A stretch of 64,000 nt of DNA from Hypoxylon rubiginosum (taxonomy: Eukaryota; Ascomycota; Sordariomycetes; Xylariales; Hypoxylaceae), in the NCBI GenBank assembly GCA_902806565.1, contig CADCXA010000060.1, positions 62,001 through 126,000 on the forward strand, given 5' to 3'. The translations under genes and the position numbers were made by a program. Of this stretch, positions 28,694 to 38,500 are shown in pieces (within the stretch, counting starts at the first letter, position 1; every line of letters begins with the position of its first letter). Below the pieces are notes generated by a model. The model ran no database searches. It was not told where the DNA came from and saw only the letters and a program-made list of their open reading frames with translations.

Positions 28694-30324
28694 TTAGTGT
28701 GTACGCCCATTCAAATGGGCTCGAAACCCCCCATGAGGTGTCTTCGTAGCATCGATCATCAATGGCAGTGATAGGTGTTGGAGCGGAGCGTCATTCTCAT
28801 GATCGGAACTCTTGTCGCTATTGCCAAGGCTCACCACGGAGTGTGAGAGCTCCGGTGCGGCGTGTTGTGAAGAGGGTTCCGATTTGATTTCGCAATCCTC
28901 ATCGTGATCGCAAGCATCAGAAGAGTAGTCAGTACCGTCTGAATAGTAGTCGCTGAAGCCACCGTGATCTCCAGGCTCATTCCCATCATCATCAGTCTCC
29001 CATTCAGCCTCTCCCGTACGCCACGAGTAACGAAGCACACTGCGCTTCTTGGGTTTGCTGGGGTCATGCTCGGCCCCTGCGACGTGGCTGACGTCTCGCT
29101 TCTGTCCTCTCACGCCGCTAGCCTTCGCAGACAACTTGTCAATTTCGCGACCAAAGGCCATCTTCTCCTTGTAAACGCTCGACCCTTCTTTATCCACAGT
29201 TACAAAGAGGATGTTGTATTCGTTGTCGGCGTTGTCACTATCCAATAAGTTGATGGTATAGTGAGTGAAGATGGCCCAGGCGAAGCGAGCGAAGAAGAAC
29301 TCAACCGGCACATGTGAAATTGGGTAGCAGGGCCGATTCTGATAGAAGGAGAATATTTGCATGTCCGAATCCTCTGACTTGTTTGGTGGAACCCATACAT
29401 GCATACCCAGACGGTATTTTCCCGCGTGATCCGAGTCTGGTTTTGGAACCATAATGATGTAGTTTCCATCGTAGAGTGTATGAACATCGTCGCGCATGAA
29501 GACTGTGTTGCATGGGTGATCGATAAACTTAGCACACTTGAGGCCATCATCAGGTTTGAACTTGGACATGTCCTCATGCATCGCCCAGTTGCGACAGGTC
29601 TTTGGTATGATGTGACCCTCTTGTGTCGACGTGAGCTCGTAGGTCACAGGGCAGGCGCTTCGGTTACCATCGTATTTACTCAGGTTCGCGAGGTGGAGAG
29701 GAACATATCCATCAATGTATGGAGGAGGGGGGGCACGGGAGTGAGGGTTGTCGGTGCTCGGAGCGCTGGTGCCTGATGCACTGGTTCTCGGCGTGGTTCG
29801 CGGGGTGGCAGGATGGGTAGCCGCAGTCGGTGTAGGATGGATTCTCAATGATTCCCATGGTTTGGGTGTGTTGCCTTCTGGGTAGATCCAATCATTGAAT
29901 GTGGGTACGATGGGGTAGGGTTTATCTGTGACAACGAAGTTAATATAGGACTATCTAAGGAGGTTGGACGATAGAGCTAACCGTTGGTGTATGGAGGGAC
30001 GTGAAAGTAGTACCGTCCAGCAGGGACGAGATCATCAGTAAATTCCACTCTGGTATCTGACCCAATACGACCTGTCGAGAAGTAAGGACCATCATCAGTT
30101 CGCCGACGGCCCTCGCTGCTGGTCCAGACATTACCAGCACTGATGCAACAGGCATAATAGACGATTCCGTAATCCAGAGAGCCGTAATCCGAAGCGCGAA
30201 ATGTAAGGTACTTGATGGGTGGCGAATAGCCCGGGTGGAAAATCACGACCTCCTTTCGTAGGACATCTCGGGCTGGCCCTTTAGGCACCGGCGCCACCGG
30301 TTCGTAGAATTCTTGGTAGCGCAT
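28694..30324 (-). CDS. HNH-nuclease-like protein (fungal HNH_2 type), two exons
   Basis: Two frames join cleanly into a 524-residue protein: exon 1 is 30324-29982 and exon 2 is 29925-28694. The 56-bp intron begins GTTAGC, has an ATTAAC branch-like site 14 nt before the acceptor and ends CACAG. The split codon becomes Asp. Exon 1 ends with a YYFHVP motif, and the protein continues across the junction with PYPIVPTF, as in many fungal HNH-domain proteins. The HNH region carries GHIIP (His about 219), then N254 and H263 in PCNTVFMRDDVHTLYD. The C-terminal quarter is rich in Asp, Glu and Ser. A Pro/Thr-rich linker lies near residues 140-185. Families like this are expanded in fungi, and their substrate is unknown. 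No stop or frameshift is present. It lies downstream of the transposase on the same strand. The activity is inferred from motifs only. Confidence 0.75.
29926..29981 (-). other. Intron of the HNH-like gene
   Basis: 56 bp, GT...AG, with ATTAAC as the likely branch site. Removing it fuses two otherwise separate frames in phase. Confidence 0.8.
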
Positions 30325-30763
30325 TCCAAATATAAGGAATCGAATTTAATATAGTATATAATTTTCGTAGTTAGAATACGTCGTTGGAATCAAATTAGAT
30401 AGGAATGTTGATGTAAGAGGTTAAGTTGTGAAGGCTGTGGATGCCTGCGTGAATGGCCTCTTCTAGAGGCGTTTGCGGTCCTTTGTTCTGCCGAGGGCCA
30501 ATCAAAACAATCACATGTGCCGTAGACCCATAACTTATGATGTAATCACGTGATACCCTTTTTCGTGATACTTTGTTTTGATACTTTGTTTACTGTTATC
30601 ACATCAATTCAACCTATTTTAGGACGCGTATTTCAAGTGCATTGGATGCAAGTAATTGCTTCTGCTGCATTCGCGCATAGAAAGACTAGACTTTGTGCAA
30701 CTGGTTGGCTAGGTACACATTTGTTGACCTACAAGGAGCAAGAACACGATAGCCTCACTCTCC
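30325..30763 (-). promoter_or_regulatory. Intergenic region, probable promoter of the HNH-like gene
   Basis: About 440 bp between the 3' end of the transposase gene and the HNH-like start codon. It holds a 10-bp palindrome ATCACGTGAT (30545-30554, with an E-box-like CACGTG core) and a perfect 13-bp tandem duplication TGATACTTTGTTT (30566-30591). No TATA box can be assigned with confidence. Confidence 0.4.
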
Positions 30764-32989
30764 CTATTCGCCTAGCATTACCTCTTCCTCCGACTCTTCC
30801 TCCTCAGCTACCCTTCGCAACCCATTGACTGTACGGCGTTGTGATCGACGTACTGGACTATCATTGCTTGTCTCCTCTTGTCCTCGTTTAGCTGGAATGG
30901 TAGGCTTAGGTTTATTCTTTGAACCCAGGGGCCGGCCTCGTCGCCGGCCCTGTGTACCCGGCTGTGATGCAGACGACGCCGCCGTCGAGGGAGGCGCATC
31001 CATGGCGTCGAGCTGTTGGAGGCTTTCGCCGTGCTCCCACTGTGAAAGTCGACGACGCACGCTGCTACTCGTCGGGTGATTCTCTCTCGAGCGGCCTAAT
31101 TCTGTACGCTGGGATGATTGTGTTGTGACGGGGGGGTCTTCGCCGAATGGACCGCTATTACGGGGCCTGCCGCGTGTATTCTTGACAACTTGAGGATCCT
31201 TGATACGGAGATGAGGGTATTCATCGGCTAGGTCGCGATCCAACCACCAGAACATGTCGATATCCGCCTTTGTAAACGTCTCGCCGGCCTCCATCTTAGG
31301 GATCATGTCGTGTGCACATGGGAGCCCGTATTGCTCCTTCATTTGGTCAACACAAACCCCTAAGGGTTTATTGGTAACTAATGCACCTTGTGCTTTCCGG
31401 TGCTCTTTGGCAAGTAGGTCGACGCACTGGTAAGAAACTTGGCGTGTCAAGTCTCCAAGCCACTCTACCCCTAGATACTCACGGCGAAGGCGTTCCACCT
31501 GCGTGTTTTCTGCCGTACTGAGTTTGCGTTTTTGCTTAGCAATCATTTCTTGGATTGCTGCCCGTACTTTGAAGAGGTCGCCGCGGCCATGGACAAGATA
31601 ACTCTTCAAGTCGCGATGAGTTGTTTCGGTGGGTGATGTGGTCCTTTGGCCATAATTCTTATTAGCAGACGTATAACACGCCGCCCATTCGTGCTTGGTC
31701 CCCATATACTCCCTGTTGATATACGCAATTATATCCTGTTGATCGGCGAACTTCTCCTTCAAACGTTGCCAAGTGGCCTCGAACTTCTCCTCGGTTCGCG
31801 CATACACTATGTGCTTCCATAGTTCAAACAAGCCGGTACGAGTGTTTGGGATTTCAGCGGGCAATTTGTCGGGAACACCTAGAAAGGTTCGCATAGGGGC
31901 ATTGAGCTGTTCAACTTCATTATCATCGTCTCGGGGCGCGTCGTTCGTTGCGGAGGGCGCTGTTGATTCGGCCGGAGGCTTTTTCCAATGCTTCTTAACG
32001 TTAAGCACGATGTTCTTGTTGATGTGGAAAACACACAGCTGCAGTTTAGCTGAGGGCATATGGAGCCGGAACGCGCCTCTCTCGGCATCATCGTAATTAG
32101 TAATGATGACTTTTGGTGAGGGGATTCCAAGCTGTATACGGGCCCGCTCGATATCGGCCACGATTTGGTCGAACCCTTCAAAACGCTCGTTGTCTATAAA
32201 TCCATACATGATATTCGCAACTGTTTTGGTTGGCGTGACTACCGTGCCGGTGAAGAGAGGCATCTTGTACTTGTTTGTTTTGTAAGTTGCATCAAATGAA
32301 AGCACAGAGGGATACTTTCGCCATATCTCAATGCACCACGGCTCAAACCATAGGCAACCGGTGACGCGTTCCGTATCAACCTTGTCTCTATAAGCGAAGT
32401 GAAGAATATCATCTTGCTCGAGTTGACGAATTAGTGCCTGTGTGGAAGTGTAACCATCTAACTGTTGCGCTCGTAGTTTCTGACGATAGTTATGGATATC
32501 TTTATCTGTGAAGTTCGCGCCTGGGAACTGCTTGAGAAGGGTGGAAGCAATGTCGCGCGGTCGTATCCCTATAGTCTGGGACATCTGCGCAACGACTTCT
32601 TTCATTTCGGCAGTCAGACCGCGCAGGCGAGCGGAGGCAGTCGGGTCTTTGATGGATTCGTGGTTGGTATGGTGGTCGTGGCCCTCACATATTCTGAATG
32701 CCCAAAGCCAATCGTTCTTCTTCAAAGACACGGCTTCGGCTTCCCACATGCAATCAACCTTCCTAGTAGTCGATTTACGGATGTTGGATCCATTATAACG
32801 CCGAATTGCACCTTTGAAGCATGCGAGTTTAATGACAGTGGGCTTCCCATCGCGGTAGTGCTTCGAGCGTTTCTTAACGAAGGAGAAGCCGGCTGATTTG
32901 GTAAAAGCTGAGAGATCGGCTTCAAGCTCCTCATACGACTCATATAGAGGACCTGCGATAAGTCGATGCTCGGGAGGTGGATTGGACAA
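30764..32989 (-). CDS. MULE-type transposase, 5'-truncated and probably inactive
   Basis: A 741-codon frame counted from a TTG at 32989. No ATG lies upstream before the island border, and the first Met is residue 129. Order of parts: a FAR1-like zinc/DNA-binding region (about 14-110, with C57, C80 and H-rich 104-110); the MULE DDE domain with first Asp D233 (SFDATYKTN), CxxH C319/H322 and probable catalytic Glu E455 (SPTETTHRDLKSYL); a SWIM-like zinc motif C546…C558-x-H560 (GLPCAH); and two AT-hook RGRP motifs (606-609 and 684-687) in a basic tail. The second catalytic Asp, expected in a T-D-x-x-x-A context, reads Asn298 (IITNYDDA). This is a G-to-A change in RIP-type context on the other strand. 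The gene would cut and paste Mutator-like DNA if intact. A CCCTAG acceptor just before codon 1 may mean that a short first exon was lost. Confidence 0.8.
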   Translation of the reverse strand: MSNPPPEHRLIAGPLYESYEELEADLSAFTKSAGFSFVKKRSKHYRDGKPTVIKLACFKGAIRRYNGSNIRKSTTRKVDCMWEAEAVSLKKNDWLWAFRICEGHDHHTNHESIKDPTASARLRGLTAEMKEVVAQMSQTIGIRPRDIASTLLKQFPGANFTDKDIHNYRQKLRAQQLDGYTSTQALIRQLEQDDILHFAYRDKVDTERVTGCLWFEPWCIEIWRKYPSVLSFDATYKTNKYKMPLFTGTVVTPTKTVANIMYGFIDNERFEGFDQIVADIERARIQLGIPSPKVIITNYDDAERGAFRLHMPSAKLQLCVFHINKNIVLNVKKHWKKPPAESTAPSATNDAPRDDDNEVEQLNAPMRTFLGVPDKLPAEIPNTRTGLFELWKHIVYARTEEKFEATWQRLKEKFADQQDIIAYINREYMGTKHEWAACYTSANKNYGQRTTSPTETTHRDLKSYLVHGRGDLFKVRAAIQEMIAKQKRKLSTAENTQVERLRREYLGVEWLGDLTRQVSYQCVDLLAKEHRKAQGALVTNKPLGVCVDQMKEQYGLPCAHDMIPKMEAGETFTKADIDMFWWLDRDLADEYPHLRIKDPQVVKNTRGRPRNSGPFGEDPPVTTQSSQRTELGRSRENHPTSSSVRRRLSQWEHGESLQQLDAMDAPPSTAASSASQPGTQGRRRGRPLGSKNKPKPTIPAKRGQEETSNDSPVRRSQRRTVNGLRRVAEEEESEEEVMLGE

Positions 32990-33049
32990 ATCTAGGGTGA
33001 CAGGTGCAATTAAGTTTTTTTATTAAAAATAAATAAGCTTAAAAAAATA

Positions 33050-33231
33050 TGTTAAATAATAAAATATTATTTTAAAAAACTTATTTAAGTTTTATATATA
33101 AGCTAATAATTAAAATCGTAATAACCTTATTATAAAACTATTTTAAAAAATCGTAAAAATATATATAATTAAAAAAAATATATTTAATATATATAATTAA
33201 CCTTTTAATTAAATATACACGTAATTTAATA
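33050..33231 (+). repeat. 3' LTR of retrotransposon copy 2
   Basis: 182-bp direct repeat of 22720-22901, beginning TGTTAAAT. It is preceded by an A-rich tract and followed by the target duplication ATTAT. Confidence 0.85.
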
Positions 33232-33639
33232 ATTATATATTTAATAAATATATTATTTTAAAAAAAATAATTAAATAAATAAAAAAAGTTAAATAATTTA
33301 TTAAATTTTAATATATAATAATTAATTATAATTTTTAATATATAATAAAAAATATTATTAATTAAAATAATACGTATTTTTTTTATATAACTTTTTTAAA
33401 GTTAATAAATATAATATTTTTATATTTTTTTTTAAAAACCTTTTATTAATTTTTATAATAAATATTAATAAAATATTATAAAATTTAATTATAAAATATA
33501 TATTTAATTTAAATATTTTTTAATGTTATTATTTTAATTATTATATATATATTAATTTATAAACTATTTATTAAAATTTAAAGCTTTAATAAAAACTTAT
33601 TTAATAAATAATAAGTTACGGTTATTTTAAAAATAATTA

Positions 33640-33760
33640 AAATTTCACGGCCGCTTTAAAAAAAAAAGCCACGTATTTAAGCTACGGCTTTTTATAAACT
33701 TCAGGAAGCTTAGATACGTGGCTTTTTTTTTCAGGGTTTATTTTACCGGCCGTGGAATTT
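33640..33760 (-). repeat. 3'-terminal palindrome of Helitron-like element 2
   Basis: Same structure as 4374-4493: outer arms around CACGGCCG / CGGCCGTGG, inner arms GCCACGTATTTAAGC / GCTTAGATACGTGGC. G/C is preserved in an otherwise A/T sequence. Confidence 0.85.
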
Positions 33761-34537
33761 TTTTATAAGGTATAATAATATATAAAAGTTAATTAAATTC
33801 AGGTTATTAATATTTATCCAAAAAGATAACTTATAAATTACAAAAAAAATATTTTTATATAAGTTTAAATTTAAGGTTTTTATAAAAACTATATAAATTA
33901 TAAGGATTATAAGAATAATTATATATAAATAAATTAATTTATTATTATATTATTAAAAGTTTAATTAATTAAATTATAAATTTAATCTTTAAATTATTTT
34001 ATATTTAAACTAAATTAAAATCTTATTTATATAAAATTTATATAACTTTTTTAAAGAGGTTATTAAGTTTAAATTTAATAAGGTAATTATTAAACTATTA
34101 TTATACGTTAAATACGTTTTTTTATTTAAAATCCTTATTTAATTTAAATTTAAATAACTTATTAATCCCGTATTATTAAGTTTTATATTAATTAATAATT
34201 AGTATTATTAAAATTTTTTTAATTATATAAAACTTTTAATTTAAATTACACTTTTTTATATATATTTTTAAATTAATAATTAAAAAATTAAAGTTAAAAA
34301 TAAAAGTTTAAACAATTAGTAATAAATAATAAAACCTACTAAAATAAATACACCTAATTAAAAAACCGAATAAATTTAACTAATTAAATAAATATAATAA
34401 AAACCTTAATTTTTTATTATTTAATCTAGATATAATATAAAGTTAATATAATATAAAAATATATAATAAAAAATTCGTTAAAAATTTCTTATAATAATTT
34501 TTTTAAAACTTGTAATAATAATATTTTTCAAACAAAA
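33640..34537 (-). mobile_element. Non-autonomous Helitron-like element 2 (0.9 kb)
   Basis: An 898-bp insertion into family A copy 2, 5' end at 34537 and 3' palindrome at 33640. The unoccupied site in copy 1 (about 732-745) reads AATTA joined to TTAACTT, so insertion is between A and T with no duplication. The 5' end reads TTTTGTTTGAAAAATATT, which differs from element 1 (TCTTATTTAAAGGATATT) only by C/T and G/A changes. The reconstructed start is therefore TC. No coding capacity. Confidence 0.8.
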
Positions 34538-35884
34538 TTAATTTATAAAACTAATATTAAAATAATTTATTTTTTTAAATAAGGATTTTAAAATTATAAA
34601 AATAATAAAAAATATAAAAAGGTTTTTAATTTAAGGTTTAAAAAAGTGTTAAAAGTTTTATTAAAAAATTAACATATATAAAATTAAGTTATATAAAAAA
34701 AAAATAAATAAGATTTAAAAAAAATAAATTAAATAATAAATAATATAAAATATTAAGTGGTAAATTTAAAAAAATAATATTAAAAACTTTATTAAAATAA
34801 GTTAAAAAAATACTACGTTATTATATTTAATTATATTAATATATTAAAAATATTAAAAAAAATAATTATAACTATTATTAAATAATAATTAAAATATAAA
34901 ATATATATAATTATTATAATTACTAAGTATTATTTTATTTAAAAATAAAAAATAAATAAAATATATAAAACTATAAAATTATTTTTATTATTTAAGTTAT
35001 AGTTATTTTTTTATTTTTATATTAAATAGTTTAAAAAAATAATTTAAGTAAGAAAGCTAGGTTTAAAAAAAAAGTTAATAAAATATTTTATATATATAAT
35101 TAAAGTTTTAACATTATTTTTAAAAAATTTATTATATAATAGATTTTACCGTTATTTTTATTTTATTTAAAAAACGATTAAATATTTTAAAAGAATATAT
35201 TTAAAATATTTAAAACCGAATTAAAAAGTTAAATGTTTTATTTATATATTAAATATCTAGTTATAATATAAAACGTATTTTTAAAACTATATAAAATAAA
35301 TATATAAAATTTTATTAAGAATAAAATAAAAAAAATAAGTTAATATTATATTATTAAATTAATATACCTAAATATTTATAAATAATTTTAATAAAATAAT
35401 TTATATTATAAAAATAATATTATAATAATAACCATGTAATTATATAATTATATATTTTATTTTAAAAGGTAAAACAAAAAGCGGTTTTTATATAAAAAAA
35501 ATTAAGAATTTATAATAAATAATATATAATAATAAACTTAATTTTTAAAAGAAATAATGAAAAAAAAAGATATAATTTTAAATATTTAAAGGTTTATATT
35601 TAATATATAATATATATATTATAAAAAATTATTATTATATTAAATTAAATATATTAATTTTATAAACTTATTTAAATAAATTAAATAAATTTAAATTTAA
35701 CGGTTATAATTATTTAAATAACCTTTTTATTTTTATTATTTAAAAAAGATATATTATATAACTTAAAAAATATAAATAAATGAAAAATATAAAACTAAAA
35801 CAGTTATAATAAATTATTATTTATAAAAATCGTAACATAGTATATAAATTTACCGTGTATAGTACGGCCGTAAGGAATATTATT

Positions 35885-36170
35885 ATTTTAATTATTATTA
35901 TAATATTTAATAATATATAATTTAACCGTTTTTATTTTTATATTTTAATTTTATATATTTTTATTTTAAGTTTTTATTTAATTTTTTATTTTAAGTTTTT
36001 ATTTAATTTTTAATTTATTATTATATTATAAGTTATTATTATTTAATAAATATTTATATTATATTAAATATTTAATTTTTATTTATTTATTATTATATAA
36101 TATAAAAGAATTATAAGATTTAAATTAAAATATATATTTAATTTTTAATTAAAAGTTTTTATATTAAAAT
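35885..36170 (+). repeat. Family A segment shared by copies 2 and 3 only
   Basis: About 290 bp matching 54295-54590 and absent at the equivalent place in copy 1 (about 2090). It is either an insertion ancestral to copies 2 and 3 or a deletion in copy 1. Confidence 0.55.
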
Positions 36171-37351
36171 TTAACTAGGATTTTTTTAAGGAATATATAA
36201 TAATAGTTTATTTATTTTTTATTTTATTTAAAAAATATTTAATAATTATAATAATATTTTTTAATATATATAAATTATAACTTTATTTATTAAAAGTTTT
36301 AATAATATATTTTATTTATAATAAAATAAAAATAATAATTTAAATATTAACTTTTTAAATAAAATAAATAATTTATTAATTAAAATAGTTTATTTCGCTT
36401 AAAATAATTAAAAGTATATAATTAAATTTTTAATATAATTATTTATTTAAATAATAATAAAAATAATAAATGTTATTTTTATTTAAAATAATTATATTAC
36501 GTTTTAAAACACTAATATTAAAAATATAAAAATATTTATTTTTATTTTACTTATTATTTTAATATAATTATTATTTATTTTAATTATAAATTTTTTTTTT
36601 ATTAAAACTTATTCTTTTATTAATAATATTTATTATTTAATTAAAAGTTTATTTTATATTAAATTATATAAGTTAATTAATAATTTTAAATTAATTTAAA
36701 ATTATTATTTATATATTTTCTTTTTATATATAAAAACTATATTAATTAAATTATATAGTTTTTATTAAAAACTTTTTTTAAAAATATAATATAAATGTTA
36801 AAATTATTATAATATTAATTTTTATATAAATTATTATATAGCTTATTTTTTTAAATATATATTAAAACTTATTTATTATTTAATTATTATTATTTATTTT
36901 AAAAAAAATAACGGTTTTTAATAAAATAAAAATATTAACACTAAGAAAATAATTATAAACATTATTAAAAACTTAAATAATAATAATATTAAAAACTTAA
37001 AATATAATATTATTAAAAGTTTTTAAAATAATAAAAATTATAATATAATTTATTTAAATATTAATATTATATTTTATAGTAAAATATAATTATAATAATT
37101 AATATTATTTTATATTATTATAACTTTTTTTATAAAATAATTAATATAATTAATATAAATTATTTTTAATATAATAAAACAAATAATTAAATAAGTTATA
37201 ATAAATTATATTATATTAATAACTTAAATTTTAAAAGTTATATTTTATATAAATAATTATAAGATAAAAAAGTTTTAATTAATAATATAAAAAAAAAGAT
37301 TTTTAATAATAATAATAATAATATAAATAATAATAAAAACAATAAAAATAT

Positions 37352-37352
37352 A

Positions 37353-37383
<31 letters not shown>
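37352..37383. repeat. AAT microsatellite in family A copy 2
   Basis: About ten AAT units, at the position equivalent to 3382-3412. Confidence 0.85.
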
Positions 37384-37390
<7 letters not shown>

Positions 37391-37618
37391 TAAAAATATT
37401 ATAAATAATATTTTTAATTTTAAACTAGATTTTTATTAATTATTTATATATTAATATTAATTTTAATTACTAAAAAATAAACGTTAATTATATAAATTTA
37501 AAAAAAAAATTAATTAAATAAAAAAGTTATAATGACGTTTAATTAAACTATTAATATAATTTTTTAATAGTAAAAAAAATAAAAATTATTAATATTATTT
37601 TAAGTTATTTAAATATTA

Positions 37619-37739
37619 AAATTCTATGGCCTTTTTAAAAAAAAAAGCCACGTATTTAAATTATAGCTTTTTATAAACTTTAAAAAACTTAAATACGTGG
37701 TTTTTTTTTCCGGGGTTTATTTCGCTAGCCGTGGAATTT
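37619..37739 (-). repeat. 3'-terminal palindrome of Helitron-like element 3
   Basis: Same nested palindrome, with several C-to-T and G-to-A changes in both arms (for example CTATGGCC at the outer left arm), but GCCACGTATTTAA and ATACGTGG remain. Confidence 0.8.
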
Positions 37740-38500
37740 TTTTATAAAATATAATATTATATAAAAGTTAATTAAATTTAAGTTATTAATATTTATTTAA
37801 AAAAATAACTTATAAATTATAAAAAAATTATTTTTATATAAATTTAAACTTAAGGTTTTTATAAAAGTTATATAAATTATAATAATTATAAAGATAATTA
37901 TATATAAATAAATTAATTTATTATTATATTATTAAAAATTTAATTAATTAAATTATAAATTTCATTTTTAAATTACTTTATATTTAAATTAAATTAAGAT
38001 TTTATTTATATAAAATTTTTATAACCTTTTTAAAAAAGTTACTAGGTTTAAACTTAATAAAATAATTATTAAATTATTATTATATATTTAATATATTTTT
38101 TTATTTAAAATTTTTATTTAATTTAAATTTAAATAATTTATTAATTTTATATTATTAAGCTTTATATTAATTAATAATTAATATTATTAGAATTTTTTTA
38201 ATTATATAAAACTTTTAATTTAAATTATATTTTTTTTATATACTTTTAAATTAATAATTAAAAAATTAAAAGTAAAAATAAAAGTTTAAATAACTAATAA
38301 TAAATAATAAAACCTATTAAAATAAATATATTTAATTAAAAAACCGACTAAATTTAACTAATTAAATAAATATAATAAAAACCTTAATTTTTTATTATTT
38401 AATTTAAATATAATATAATGTTAATATAATGTAAAAATATATAATAAAAGATTTATTAGAAATTTCTTATAATAATTTTTTTAAAACTCGTAATAATAAT
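37619..38500 (-). mobile_element. Non-autonomous Helitron-like element 3, 5' tip lost
   Basis: 3' palindrome at 37619-37739. The body matches the other copies up to about 38500, where the last 15-20 bp of the 5' end are replaced by an AAT-rich stretch belonging to family A position about 7715. The left flank matches family A up to position 4552 (AAATATTA joined to TAATAT in the unoccupied copy). About 3.2 kb of family A is therefore missing at this junction. The palindrome is more RIP-mutated than in the other copies. Confidence 0.75.

Larger units (their letters stand above)
28296..33009 (-). other. Unmutated gene island inserted in LTR retrotransposon 2
   Basis: Base composition changes abruptly to balanced at both edges. 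Comparison with retrotransposon copy 1 (15225-15260, minus strand) places the junctions at about 28295/28296 and 33009/33010. About 10 bp of element sequence at the junction is not accounted for. Both genes inside run on the minus strand: a MULE-type transposase lacking its start, then an HNH-like gene. I found no terminal inverted repeats and no clear target duplication. The segment may be a truncated MULE or a piece moved by another route. It was probably single-copy when RIP acted, which would explain its intact frames. Confidence 0.7.
22720..33231 (+). mobile_element. LTR retrotransposon copy 2, split by a gene island
   Basis: LTRs 22720-22901 and 33050-33231 (182 bp each) lie in direct orientation. 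They are flanked by a perfect 5-bp duplication ATTAT (22715-22719 and 33232-33236), which is single in family A copy 1 (about 315-320). The internal part 22902-28295 is the reverse complement of copy 1. It is broken by an unmutated 4.7-kb island (28296-33009), after which the last 40 bp before the 3' LTR reappear (33010-33049, including the A-rich tract 33041-33049). The plus orientation is inferred from this polypurine-like tract. No retroviral-type protein can be read because of RIP. Confidence 0.85.

Noticed and set aside
28831..29776. Several overlapping open frames on both strands (for example 29200-29577 minus, 29399-29776 plus)
   Set aside because: They are shadows of the HNH-like gene; none has recognisable motifs, and the HNH frame explains the sequence.
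15009..33231. Terminal inverted repeats of a MULE element belonging to the transposase
   Set aside because: The 180-bp repeats flanking each element are in direct orientation with TG...CA ends and 5-bp duplications, so they are LTRs; the MULE gene only sits inside one of these elements.
33641..34537. Search for a CTRR 3' end and hairpin of a canonical Helitron
   Set aside because: In all copies the base-level junction gives GGAATTT next to T; no CTAA, CTAG, CTGA or CTGG is present, even allowing for C-to-T changes.
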